This document shows positions 51,190 to 58,246 of a DNA stretch of 64,000 bases, piece after piece. The number at the start of each line of letters is the position of its first letter. Positions within the stretch are counted from its first letter, which is position 1. Position numbers and translations under genes: made by a program. The notes below the pieces were generated by a model. That model did no database searches, was not told the origin of the DNA, and was given only the letters and a program-made list of their open reading frames with translations. The stretch comes from QFOX01 sp033763655 (GTDB lineage Bacteria > Pseudomonadota > Alphaproteobacteria > Rickettsiales > UBA3002), in assembly GCA_033763655.1 (NCBI GenBank), contig JANRKD010000001.1, forward strand, positions 124,001 to 188,000. Reading direction: 5' to 3'.

Positions 51190-51362
51190 TGAGTACTGAT
51201 AAAAAACAAGCAGACGATGTAAAGGTAGAGAAAGCCGTGACTGCTGTTACATGGGCTGTACTTGGTGCTATGGCAATGGTTGGCGGTCCTTTTACTGCCT
51301 ATGCATTGCTTGGTATGGCAGGCCATGGATTGGTGTTGGCTACTGAGAGCAAAAAAAAGTAA
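51189..51362 (+). CDS. Small membrane protein (57 aa), unrecognised
   Basis: 57 residues from ATG 51189, with GGAG 8 bases upstream. Hydrophilic first 16 residues (MSTDKKQADDVKVEKAV), a hydrophobic glycine-rich segment (about 18-52, including TWAVLGAMAMVGGPFTAYAL) long enough for one helix or a helical hairpin, and a lysine tail (ESKKK). It is followed within 50 bp by a good rho-independent terminator, so it forms a separate short transcription unit. No family recognised; the hydrophobic toxin-like shape and structured leader resemble type I toxin loci, but no antitoxin RNA is proven. Confidence 0.6.
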   Translation: MSTDKKQADDVKVEKAVTAVTWAVLGAMAMVGGPFTAYALLGMAGHGLVLATESKKK

Positions 51363-51409
51363 ATTTGTGAGCAAAATCTCTTGTTTAATAGAGATACGCT
51401 AACACTTAA

Positions 51410-51434
51410 GGTGCCCCTTGAGGGCGCCTTTTTT
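51410..51434 (+). terminator. Rho-independent terminator after the 57-residue membrane protein gene
   Basis: Stem GGTGCCC (51410-51416) and GGGCGCC (51422-51428), one G-T pair, loop CTTGA, followed by TTTTTT at 51429-51434. Textbook structure. Confidence 0.88.
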
Positions 51435-51476
51435 ATTGTCATCAAAGTGTCATAATTGCGTGTTATAGTGAAGCTT

Positions 51477-51812
51477 ATGGACGATAGAAACAAGATCCCA
51501 GAGATTCTGACGACGCGTGCTCCGCGCCCCATGTACAGTACCATATTAAACGGCATCGGCAACGGCGCAATGATTGGCAGCGGGGCTCTCTCTATCCCGA
51601 TTGCGGTCAAAAAACTCCTTGATCACAACTATTCTGCATCGCATAACCATTTTCGCTTAACTATGGTGGCTGTTAGCGTTGGTTCGCTACTCGGCGGTTT
51701 TTTCAGCTACCGCGAAGCCAAAGAGCTGGATGAATACCGCACCGCACTGGCGGAAGAGCTTGAGAAGCTCCACGCCCGAACCGACGGCAAGGAAGCCGCG
51801 CTCGCGCGCTAG
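51477..51812 (+). CDS. Putative membrane protein (111 aa), unrecognised
   Basis: 111 residues from ATG 51477; an upstream in-frame start at 51456 is less likely. Two hydrophobic segments, about residues 25-43 (NGAMIGSGALSIPIAV) and 58-78 (FRLTMVAVSVGSLLGGFFSY). A charged helical C-terminus (KELDEYRTALAEELEKLHAR) is likely to be coiled coil. It starts 43 bp after the terminator of the preceding small gene. The 5' half is AT-richer than the surrounding genes. No family recognised. Confidence 0.6.
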   Translation: MDDRNKIPEILTTRAPRPMYSTILNGIGNGAMIGSGALSIPIAVKKLLDHNYSASHNHFRLTMVAVSVGSLLGGFFSYREAKELDEYRTALAEELEKLHARTDGKEAALAR

Positions 51813-52020
51813 GCGCTGTTCTTGAATCCTGATTTGTTTGGATTTTGAGTGATTTTTGAGCGAAAATTTCAGGATGGTTTGCAGGAATAGTCATTCTATT
51901 TCAAAAATCAGCCTGAAATTTGTAGCCAGAAATCGCCAAAAGACAGGCGGAACAGGATTTAAGAACCGTGCCTAAGCAGGCATTGCCCCCGCCGCAATCC
52001 TCGTGTATAAGCCGCCGCCT

Positions 52021-53067
52021 ATGCAGACCGCCCCACACATGCGCCCGCGCGCGCCCATCCGCATCGGCGACATCACCCTCACCGATCACGCCATCCTCGC
52101 GCCGATGACGGGGGTGAGCGATTTGCCGTTCCGCCGTCTGGTTAAATCCTTTGGCGCCGGGCTGGTGGTGAGCGAAATGATCGCGAGCAAAGCCGTCGTG
52201 CTCGAAACGCGCAACGCCCTGCGCATGGCGCAAAGCGAGGTGACGGAGCGGCCCTTTTCGGTGCAGCTTGCCGGCTGCGACCCGGAGATCATGGCGGAAG
52301 CGGCGAAGCTGAACGAGGATCGCGGCGCGGATATCATCGACATCAATTTCGGCTGCCCGGTGAAGAAGGTGGTCAACGGCATGGCCGGTTCGGCGCTGAT
52401 GCGCGAGGAAGGCCTCGCGGCACGGATTTTGGAAGCGACCGCCAAGGCCGTAAAAATCCCCGTCACCCTCAAAATGCGCATGGGCTGGGATCACCAGAGC
52501 CTCAACGCCGCGCGGCTTGCGAAAATCGCCGAAGAGGTCGGTATTCAAATGATTACCATCCATGGCCGCACCCGCTGCCAGATGTATAAAGGCAGTGCCG
52601 ACTGGTCGTTTATTCGCAGCGTGAAAGCGGCGGTTGGCATCCCGGTGATTGCCAATGGCGACATCACGACGCTGACCGATGTCGACCGCGCACTGGCCGA
52701 ATCCGGCGCCGATGGGGTGATGATTGGCCGTGGCTCCTATGGGCGTCCGTGGTTTGTGGCGCAGGCCTGCGCACATCTCAAGGGTATCCGGGCGGCAGAG
52801 CCGCCGCTTGCGGTGCAGCGCGACATCCTGCTTAACCACTACGACGAAATGCTTTCACTCTATGGCACGGCGAACGGCGTGCGCGTCGCGCGCAAACATA
52901 TCGGCTGGTATTCGAGCGGCCTTGAGGGCGGCGCGGCGTTCCGCCACACGGTCAACCGCATGAACGAGCCCGAACCGGTGCGCGAATCTATCCGCACGTT
53001 CTACGATGGGCTGCTGCAGCGGGGGATTACCCAGCGCGCGCATATTGCGGTGGTGGAGGGGGAGTAG
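52021..53067 (+). CDS. dusB: tRNA-dihydrouridine synthase DusB
   Basis: 348 residues from ATG 52021; no clear Shine-Dalgarno, and ATG 52054 or GTG 52003 are alternatives. FMN TIM-barrel: APMTGVSDLPFRRLVKSFGA, SVQLAGCDPEIMAEAAKLN, the catalytic cysteine in DINFGCPVKKVVNG, and HGRTRCQMYKGSADW for RNA/FMN contact, then ANGDITT and GVMIGRGSYGRPW. It reduces uridine in the D-loop of tRNA. In alphaproteobacteria dusB usually heads the ntrBC operon, and here an NtrB-type gene indeed follows, after a 289-bp gap with a repeat. Confidence 0.93.
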   Translation: MQTAPHMRPRAPIRIGDITLTDHAILAPMTGVSDLPFRRLVKSFGAGLVVSEMIASKAVVLETRNALRMAQSEVTERPFSVQLAGCDPEIMAEAAKLNEDRGADIIDINFGCPVKKVVNGMAGSALMREEGLAARILEATAKAVKIPVTLKMRMGWDHQSLNAARLAKIAEEVGIQMITIHGRTRCQMYKGSADWSFIRSVKAAVGIPVIANGDITTLTDVDRALAESGADGVMIGRGSYGRPWFVAQACAHLKGIRAAEPPLAVQRDILLNHYDEMLSLYGTANGVRVARKHIGWYSSGLEGGAAFRHTVNRMNEPEPVRESIRTFYDGLLQRGITQRAHIAVVEGE

Positions 53068-53268
53068 TTAGCGGTTTAGCTGTGCTTCGGCAGCCGCTTC
53101 GGGTTTGGCTTGTTCGGTTGCGACCCAGGATTTTTTAGGTGAACCGGCAGATGGTTGCTTCACGTTGTATGAAGATTTTATGACGACTAAATAGCTAGAC
53201 TTATCCTTGGCTCAATGGGTTTAATCCGCTAGGGAGGGTGCATGATAAAGCTCGCCGCATCCTCCGCA
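53068..53268. other. Gap between dusB and repeat, with a start-less minus-strand frame
   Basis: No complete gene. On the minus strand a 47-codon frame ending TAA near 53069 reads naturally at the end (SPKKSWVATEQAKPEAAAEA) but has no ATG and only a GTG 27 codons from the end. It may be the tail of a decayed gene. Nothing else recognised. Confidence 0.35.
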
Positions 53269-53341
53269 CTGTCACCCCGCACTTGTTGCGGGGTCCATCT
53301 TCTCAAGAAAGGCAGACCCCGTCATGAAGACGGGGTGACAG
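53269..53341. repeat. 73-bp palindromic element with CTGTCACCCCG/CGGGGTGACAG ends
   Basis: Perfect 11-bp terminal inverted repeats at 53269-53279 and 53331-53341, with inner pairings GCGGGGTC/GACCCCGTC. This is a MITE-like short repeat. It ends 15 bp before the start of the NtrB-like gene, so it lies where that gene's leader or lost N-terminal coding region would be. A degenerate relative is at 54454. Confidence 0.85.
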
Positions 53342-53356
53342 GCCGGAGTGTGTGGC

Positions 53357-54136
53357 ATGGCTAAAACCAAAAAATCCTTGGAAGAAACACCCTCCAAACC
53401 CGCCCCTGTCTTTCCCGCGCCGGAATGGACGGGAGTGGCAAGTTCACTTGCCGCCGCACTCGCGCATGAAATCCGCAATCCGCTGCTGTCCATCCGGGGC
53501 GCGGCGCAGTTGCTGGAGCAGGCGGTGGGGGACGAGGATAAATCGCTCGCCCGGCTCATCATTGCCGAAAGCCAGCGCATCGAACAGCTGGTGGCGACGA
53601 TGGACCCGCTGACGCCCAACCCGTCGCAGGTTTTGGAATCGCTGAACATCCACGAGGTGACGGAATATGTCCGCCTCGCCGCGCGCAGTTTTGCCGGTGG
53701 GGTGAGGATTGCGACCCACTACGACCCTTCGCTGCCCGAAATACGCGGGCACCGCGAGGCGCTGATTCAGGCGCTGATGAATCTGGTTAAAAATGCGGTG
53801 GAGGCAGTCACCAGCGATCGTGAGAATGCTTCCTTACTGGCGCTGCAAGACCGGGGATTGGTGACGATCACCACGCGCTACCTGCTGGGTGAGCATATGC
53901 AGCGCCCGGATGGCGCGCGGCTGACGATTCAGCTCAGCGTCACGGATAACGGGCCGGGAGTTGAAGCGGCCCTTGTGCCGCGCCTGTTCACCCCGTTCTC
54001 CAGCGGTAAGGAAAACGGCAAAGGGCTGGGGCTTGCCATCACCGCCAGAATTATCGCGGAGCAGGGCGGGCTGATTGCCTACGACGTCCCACCCACCGGC
54101 GGCGCACGCTTCAGCCTCTACCTGCCGGTGGGGTGA
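53357..54136 (+). CDS. NtrB-like histidine kinase without PAS domain
   Basis: 259 residues from ATG 53357. Dimerisation/phosphoacceptor domain with His37 in LAHEIRNPLLSIRGAAQLLE, the H-box of NtrB/GlnL kinases. The HATPase domain has N-box NLVKNAVEAV near 144, DNGPGVE near 196 and GKGLGLAI near 220. Typical NtrB has an N-terminal PAS domain and about 350 or more residues; here only about 25 residues precede the H-box. No ntrC follows: the next genes are tRNA-Tyr and ruvA. The position after dusB shows it derives from a dusB-ntrBC operon that lost its ends. Confidence 0.85.
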   Translation: MAKTKKSLEETPSKPAPVFPAPEWTGVASSLAAALAHEIRNPLLSIRGAAQLLEQAVGDEDKSLARLIIAESQRIEQLVATMDPLTPNPSQVLESLNIHEVTEYVRLAARSFAGGVRIATHYDPSLPEIRGHREALIQALMNLVKNAVEAVTSDRENASLLALQDRGLVTITTRYLLGEHMQRPDGARLTIQLSVTDNGPGVEAALVPRLFTPFSSGKENGKGLGLAITARIIAEQGGLIAYDVPPTGGARFSLYLPVG

Positions 54137-54237
54137 GGGCGGGCAGATACATTCAGAACCGAACGGGGCGTAGGTTGGCAGTTCAGAACCTGCGGACCAG
54201 TCCGTCCTTCGCTCGCAAGCGAGCTTCGGAGGACACT

Positions 54238-54276
54238 CGCTTTTGCCATTCCGCGCCAACGGCGCGGGCAAAAGCG
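54238..54276. repeat. Strong nested hairpin downstream of tRNA-Tyr
   Basis: CGCTTTTGCC (54238-54247) pairs perfectly with GGCAAAAGCG (54267-54276), enclosing CCGCGCC/GGCGCGG. It begins 2 bp from the 3' end of the minus-strand tRNA-Tyr and may help end its transcript or serve 3' processing. No T-run. Confidence 0.55.
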
Positions 54277-54277
54277 G

Positions 54278-54363
54278 TGGTGGAGGGGGAAGGATTTGAA
54301 CCTTCGAACTCCGAAGAGGGCGGATTTACAGTCCGCTGCCATTGACCACTCGACCACCCCTCC
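54278..54363 (-). tRNA. tRNA-Tyr (GUA)
   Basis: 86 nt including encoded CCA. Acceptor stem GGAGGGG pairs with CCCCTCC; discriminator A. The anticodon stem GCGGA/TCCGC encloses CTGTAAA with anticodon GTA. A long variable arm, as expected for bacterial tRNA-Tyr (class II), and a TTCAAAT T-loop are present. The gene lies opposite to ntrB-like and ruvA. It reads UAU/UAC, not the amber codon found in tolA. Confidence 0.95.
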
Positions 54364-54453
54364 ACACATCCCTTTCTGGCAAAGGGTTTTCTGCACTAGG
54401 GGAATCCGGGGTTGCTGTCAATGCCTTCGCGTCGCCAGCCCTCAGGCGCTCCC

Positions 54454-54524
54454 CTGTCACCCCGGTTTCATGACCGCATCCGCCTTTTTTGAAGCACGGC
54501 AGCCCCATCATGAAAGTGAGGTAT
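54454..54524. repeat. Degenerate palindromic repeat copy
   Basis: Starts CTGTCACCCCGG as the element at 53269 and ends with a decayed counterpart (GAAAGTGAGGTATAG). Inner TTTCATGA (54466-54473) pairs with TCATGAAA. It lies between tRNA-Tyr and ruvA in otherwise featureless sequence. Confidence 0.6.
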
Positions 54525-54624
54525 AGGGCACTGTAAACTGCACACCGTCGGTTGAATAATTCTTGCGGATGCATGGCAAAAAAAGCTGTCACCTGAAACC
54601 TGAAACCTGTAACCTGCCTCCTGC

Positions 54625-55260
54625 ATGATTGGAAAACTCACCGGACGGGTCGATGAAGTCGCCGAGGATCACCTGATTCTCGATGTCGGCGGTGTGGGCT
54701 ATCTGGTGTTTGCGAGCGCGCGGACGCTGGCCGCCTGCCCCGAACGCGGCGGCGCCATCAGCCTGCTCACCGAAACCCATGTCCGCGAGGATCATATCCA
54801 CCTCTACGGTTTTGCGACCGTCGCCGAGCGCCTGTGGTTTCGCACCCTGACCACGGTGCAGGGTGTGGGCGTTAAAATGGCGCTGGCGATTTTAAGTGCG
54901 CTCAGCCCCGAGCAGATTCTCACCGCGATTGCCGCACAGGATAAAAAAGCGCTGACGGTGGTGTCGGGCGTCGGCCCCAAGCTGGCCGAGCGGATTGTTA
55001 CCGAACTGAAATCGCAGGCGACGAAACTCGGCGCGGCAGGCTTTAGCATCGCCGCCGGGCACAGCGCGGCGCCCGGCGCGGGCAAAAGCAAAAAAGCCGC
55101 GGCCACGCCCAGCGTCATCGAGGATGCGCTTTCGGCGCTGGTGCATCTGGGCTATGGCCGCTCCGAAGCTTTCAGCGTCGTCATGCGCCTGCAGCAGGAA
55201 AACCCCGGCACGAAGCTTGACGCGCTGATTCGCGAATCGCTGCGGGAGCTGGCCGCATGA
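54625..55260 (+). CDS. ruvA: Holliday junction branch migration protein RuvA
   Basis: 211 residues. OB-fold N-terminal domain (MIGKLTGRVDEVAEDHLILD, then GVGYLVFAS), two helix-hairpin-helix motifs (TTVQGVGVKMALAILSAL and VSGVGPKLAERIVTELK), and a C-terminal three-helix domain that contacts RuvB (EDALSALVHLGYGRSEAF). RuvA tetramers hold the four-way junction while RuvB rings pump DNA. The stop lies within GGCCGCATGA, which is repeated 118 bp later at the ruvB start, showing that the two genes once overlapped. ruvC is not beside it. Confidence 0.95.
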   Translation: MIGKLTGRVDEVAEDHLILDVGGVGYLVFASARTLAACPERGGAISLLTETHVREDHIHLYGFATVAERLWFRTLTTVQGVGVKMALAILSALSPEQILTAIAAQDKKALTVVSGVGPKLAERIVTELKSQATKLGAAGFSIAAGHSAAPGAGKSKKAAATPSVIEDALSALVHLGYGRSEAFSVVMRLQQENPGTKLDALIRESLRELAA

Positions 55261-55378
55261 TGTGTCAACACATACAGAGCCGTCATCCTGAACTTGTTTC
55301 AGGATCCATCCATAAAAAATGCTCGGCGCAGACGCGCCATGATGGATGCAAAATCACGTTTGGCATGACACATGGATG
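55261..55378. mobile_element. 118-bp MITE-like insertion between ruvA and ruvB with 10-bp target duplication
   Basis: Begins TGTGTCA and has the inverse TGACACA near its other end (55366-55372). It contains the hairpin ATCCTGAA/TTCAGGAT within GTCATCCTGAACTTGTTTCA and a second pairing GGATCCATC with GATGGAT. The decamer GGCCGCATGA flanks it directly at 55251-55260 and 55379-55388, as expected for a target-site duplication. No coding capacity, so it must be mobilised in trans. Confidence 0.8.
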
Positions 55379-55384
55379 GGCCGC

Positions 55385-56425
55385 ATGAGCGCCGCCCCCC
55401 TCACCTCACCCCAACCGCTCGAAGGCGACGAGATCGAGCACGGCATCCGCCCGCAATCACTGGCCGATTTTACCGGCCAGCCGCAGGTAATTGAAAATCT
55501 CGACGTCTTTATCCGCGCCGCAAAAACACGCAGCGAAGCCCTCGACCATGTGCTGCTTTATGGCCCTCCCGGTTTGGGTAAAACCACGCTTGCCCACATC
55601 GTCAGCCGCGAGATGGGCGTCAATTTCCGCAGCACCAGCGGGCCATTGCTAACCAAGGCGGGCGACCTTGCCGCCATCCTCACCAATCTGCAAGCGCACG
55701 ACGTGTTGTTCATCGACGAAATCCACCGCCTGAATGCCGCCGTCGAGGAGGTGCTGTACCCCGCGATGGAGGATTTCAAGCTCGACCTCATCATCGGCGA
55801 AGGCCCGAGTGCGCGCACCGTGCGCATTGATTTGCCGCCCTTCACGCTGGTCGGCGCCACCACGCGTATCGGCCTGCTTACCGGCCCACTGCGCGACCGT
55901 TTCGGCATCCCGCTCAAGCTCAATTTCTACGACGTGGCCGAATTGCGCAAGGTGGTCAGCCGCGCTTCGACACTGCTCAAAGTAACGATCACCCCCGATG
56001 GTGCCAATGAAATCGCCAACCGTGCGCGCGGCACCCCGCGCATTGCCGTGCGCCTGTTGAAACGCGTGCGTGATTTCGCGCATGCCGCTGGCAAGGATAC
56101 TATCAGTGCCACAATGGCGGATGCGACCTTAAAGCGGCTGGAAGTCGATGCGCTCGGGCTGGATTCTTCCGACCACCGTTACCTGCAATTCATCGCCGAC
56201 CATTACGACGGCGGGCCCGTCGGGGTGGAAACCATCGCCGCCGCACTGTCGGAAGCGCGCGACACGATTGAGGAAACCATCGAGCCGTTTTTGCTGCAAC
56301 TGGGCTTTGTCCAACGCACGCCGCGCGGACGGGTGCTCACCGCCACCGCGTTCAAGCATCTCGGGTTAGCACCGAAAAAACTGCCAGCGCCCGAGCAGCT
56401 TGGGTTATTGGATGAGGAACCGTAA
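55385..56425 (+). CDS. ruvB: Holliday junction branch migration ATPase RuvB
   Basis: 346 residues from ATG 55385; earlier in-frame starts at 55346 and 55376 lie inside the inserted repeat. AAA+ motor with Walker A LLYGPPGLGKTTLAHI, Walker B VLFIDEIHRLN, sensor 1 LVGATTRIGLLTGPLRDRFG and arginine finger region, then a winged helix ending FVQRTPRGRVLTATAFKHLG. The original ATGA overlap with ruvA has been broken by the 118-bp element, so RuvB is now translated from its own start. The 3' end is duplicated 554 bp downstream. Confidence 0.95.
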   Translation: MSAAPLTSPQPLEGDEIEHGIRPQSLADFTGQPQVIENLDVFIRAAKTRSEALDHVLLYGPPGLGKTTLAHIVSREMGVNFRSTSGPLLTKAGDLAAILTNLQAHDVLFIDEIHRLNAAVEEVLYPAMEDFKLDLIIGEGPSARTVRIDLPPFTLVGATTRIGLLTGPLRDRFGIPLKLNFYDVAELRKVVSRASTLLKVTITPDGANEIANRARGTPRIAVRLLKRVRDFAHAAGKDTISATMADATLKRLEVDALGLDSSDHRYLQFIADHYDGGPVGVETIAAALSEARDTIEETIEPFLLQLGFVQRTPRGRVLTATAFKHLGLAPKKLPAPEQLGLLDEEP

Positions 56426-57007
56426 CCCATGCCGATGAATGCCTACGCCCGTGGAATCACCTCTCCCCTGGGAGAGGTCGGCGCGCTCCTTCAGCGCGAC
56501 GGGTGAGGGCATCACAGGTGCCACATAAACGAACCTTTGCCGAATCCCACCTGATTGAACGCTCAAGGACATTGCGCGTTGCGAGCACCGAGGTCGAGAA
56601 ACGCCTGTGGCAACGACTGCGTAACCGCCAGCTTGGGGTAAAATTCCGCCGCCAACATCCGCTTCAGGGATACATCCTCGATTTCGCCTGCGAAAACCAT
56701 AAACTCGGCATCGAACTTGATGGTGGCCAGCACAACAACGATGCCCGCAAAGCACAGGACACGGTAAGAACGGGGGTTCTTGAACAGTCCGGCTGGCATA
56801 TCTTGCGATTCTGGAATAATGCCGTAATAGAAAATATTGAAGGAGTGTTAGAGGAAATTCAGCACGCCCTCACCCGCCTCACCCCATCAGGGATGGGGTG
56901 AGGCGACCTCTCCCAAGGGAGAGGTAAAGGCCGCTTCTATCTGTGATGTATTCTGACCCGTTGACGAATCTGGACGTAACCCATGCCGATGAATGCCTAC
57001 GCCCGTG
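56421..57007. mobile_element. DUF559-bearing repeat unit flanked by a 33-bp direct duplication
   Basis: The 33-mer from CGTAACCCATGCCGATGAAT to CCCGTG occurs at 56421-56453 and identically at 56975-57007. It covers the ruvB stop and the first codons of ybgC. Between the copies: hairpin CCTCTCCC/GGGAGAGG (56460-56477), a second hairpin, GGGTGAGGG (56501-56509), the DUF559 gene, CCCTCACCC (56867-56875), hairpin GCCTCACCCCATC/GATGGGGTGAGGC, and hairpin CCTCTCCC/GGGAGAGG (56907-56924). About 50 bp of other sequence follow before the second copy. This looks like an insertion with duplicated target that left ybgC intact. Confidence 0.8.
56518..56901 (+). CDS. DUF559 (Vsr-like endonuclease fold) protein inside the repeat unit
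   Basis: 127 residues from GTG 56518; another GTG at 56503 lies within the terminal GGGTGAGGG. DUF559 matches the very-short-patch-repair endonuclease fold. The key blocks are EKRLWQRLRNRQLGVKFRRQ, GYILDFACENHKLGIELDGG (catalytic Asp and Glu-x-Asp) and QHNNDARKAQD. It closes with the helix GWHILRFWNNAVIENIEGVL. The last residues (TRLTPSGMG) are encoded by the right-hand repeat, so gene and repeat are physically fused. It could nick or cleave DNA to mobilise the repeats. No partner methylase is nearby. Confidence 0.8.
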   Translation: MPHKRTFAESHLIERSRTLRVASTEVEKRLWQRLRNRQLGVKFRRQHPLQGYILDFACENHKLGIELDGGQHNNDARKAQDTVRTGVLEQSGWHILRFWNNAVIENIEGVLEEIQHALTRLTPSGMG

Positions 57008-57438
57008 ATGACGCTTTTTACTTCCCTATCCGTGTCTTCTACGAGGATACGGATGCGGGGGGGATTGTCTATCACTCCAACTTCTTCAATTTCGCCGAGC
57101 GCGCCCGCACCGAATGGCTGCGCCACCTCGCGATTGGCCGCGAGCGCCTGCAGGAGGAATTCGGGCTGATGTTCGTCGTCCGCCGTGCGACCATCGAATG
57201 GCGCCGCCCCGCCCGCCTTGATGATCTGCTGATGGTGGAAACGCGCTTGCAGGCCATCGGCAAAGTGCGTATGACCTTGCGCCAGACCATTACCCGTGGC
57301 GAAACGCTGCTGGCGACGATTGACGTGGAAGTGGTGGCGGTGAGCATCGAAACATTTGCCCCCACCCTGCTGCCCGATGCCCTGCGCGCCCTGCTGCCCA
57401 CCGCGCCGGAAATGGAAGAACCGAAAAAACAGCCTTGA
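56983..57438 (+). CDS. ybgC: Tol-Pal system-associated acyl-CoA thioesterase YbgC
   Basis: 151 residues; ATG 56983 lies in the second copy of the 33-bp duplication, so the full gene was restored after the insertion. 4HBT hot-dog fold: FYEDTDAGGIVYHSNFFNFA with catalytic Asp, ERARTEWLRHLAIGRERL, and RRATIEWRRPARLDDLL. It hydrolyses short-chain or phospholipid-synthesis acyl thioesters and is the usual first gene of tol-pal operons. tolQ follows after 16 bp. Confidence 0.93.
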   Translation: MPMNAYARDDAFYFPIRVFYEDTDAGGIVYHSNFFNFAERARTEWLRHLAIGRERLQEEFGLMFVVRRATIEWRRPARLDDLLMVETRLQAIGKVRMTLRQTITRGETLLATIDVEVVAVSIETFAPTLLPDALRALLPTAPEMEEPKKQP

Positions 57439-57454
57439 CCGATGGAGTAGCCCT

Positions 57455-58246
57455 ATGGCCAGTATTGCCGCCCCCGTAACTGGCGTAAACGCCGCCGATG
57501 TCGCCGGCACCGTTGCCGGGCAGGCCGCCGGTGGCCACGACCTTTCCCTCCTCGGCCTGCTGCTCAATGCCGAGCCGCTGGTGCTGATTATCATGCTCGT
57601 GCTGGTTGGGATGTCGATTGCCTGCTGGGCAATTATCCTCGAAAAATTCGCGGTGCTGCGCAGCGTCAACGAAAAAACCAACCAGTTCGAAAACGAGTTC
57701 TGGTCGGCCGAAGCGCTCGACAAATACTACGAAAAAACCAAAAAGCGCAAAGCCAGACACCCGCTGGCGCTGATGTTTTCCTCAGCGATGGAGGAATGGT
57801 TCCGAAGCAAAGGCCAGGAACGGCTGGTGCCCAGCGGCAGCAGCGGGCGCGGCGGCAGCGATCTGACCATCACCGTCAAGGAGCGCATTGTGCAACAGAT
57901 GGCGCTGACCCGCAACCGCGAGATGGAGCGCCTCGAACGCGGGCTGGGCTTTCTGGCGACGGCGGGTTCTTCAGCGCCGTTTATCGGCCTGCTGGGCACG
58001 ACGATTGGGATTATCAACTCCTTCCGCAACATCGCCGGGTCGCAGAATACATCGCTGGCCGTCGTCGCGCCGGGGATTGCCGAGGCCCTGTTTGCCACTT
58101 CCATCGGCCTGTTTGTCGCGATTCCGGCGGTGATGGCCTTCAACAAATTCAACGGCGAGCTGAACCGCCTTGCCGGCAAGCTCGAGGATTTCTCGACCGA
58201 GTTCCAGATGCTGCTGTCACGTCAGCTCGACAAAGGCGGCCACTGA
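57455..58246 (+). CDS. tolQ: Tol-Pal system proton channel subunit TolQ
   Basis: 263 residues from ATG 57455 (ATGGAGTAG region upstream provides GGAG). An N-terminal extension of about 30 residues rich in Ala/Gly precedes helix 1 (AEPLVLIIMLVLVGMSIACW). Helices 2 and 3 contain FLATAGSSAPFIGLLGTTIG and FATSIGLFVAIPAVMAFNKF, the MotA/TolQ/ExbB signature. With TolR it uses the proton gradient to energise TolA for outer-membrane constriction at division. TGATG overlap with tolR. Confidence 0.94.
   Translation: MASIAAPVTGVNAADVAGTVAGQAAGGHDLSLLGLLLNAEPLVLIIMLVLVGMSIACWAIILEKFAVLRSVNEKTNQFENEFWSAEALDKYYEKTKKRKARHPLALMFSSAMEEWFRSKGQERLVPSGSSGRGGSDLTITVKERIVQQMALTRNREMERLERGLGFLATAGSSAPFIGLLGTTIGIINSFRNIAGSQNTSLAVVAPGIAEALFATSIGLFVAIPAVMAFNKFNGELNRLAGKLEDFSTEFQMLLSRQLDKGGH

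Noticed and set aside
53069..53215. Minus-strand 47-codon frame after dusB as a gene
   Set aside because: No usable start codon apart from a GTG 27 codons from the end and no family; recorded only as a possible remnant.
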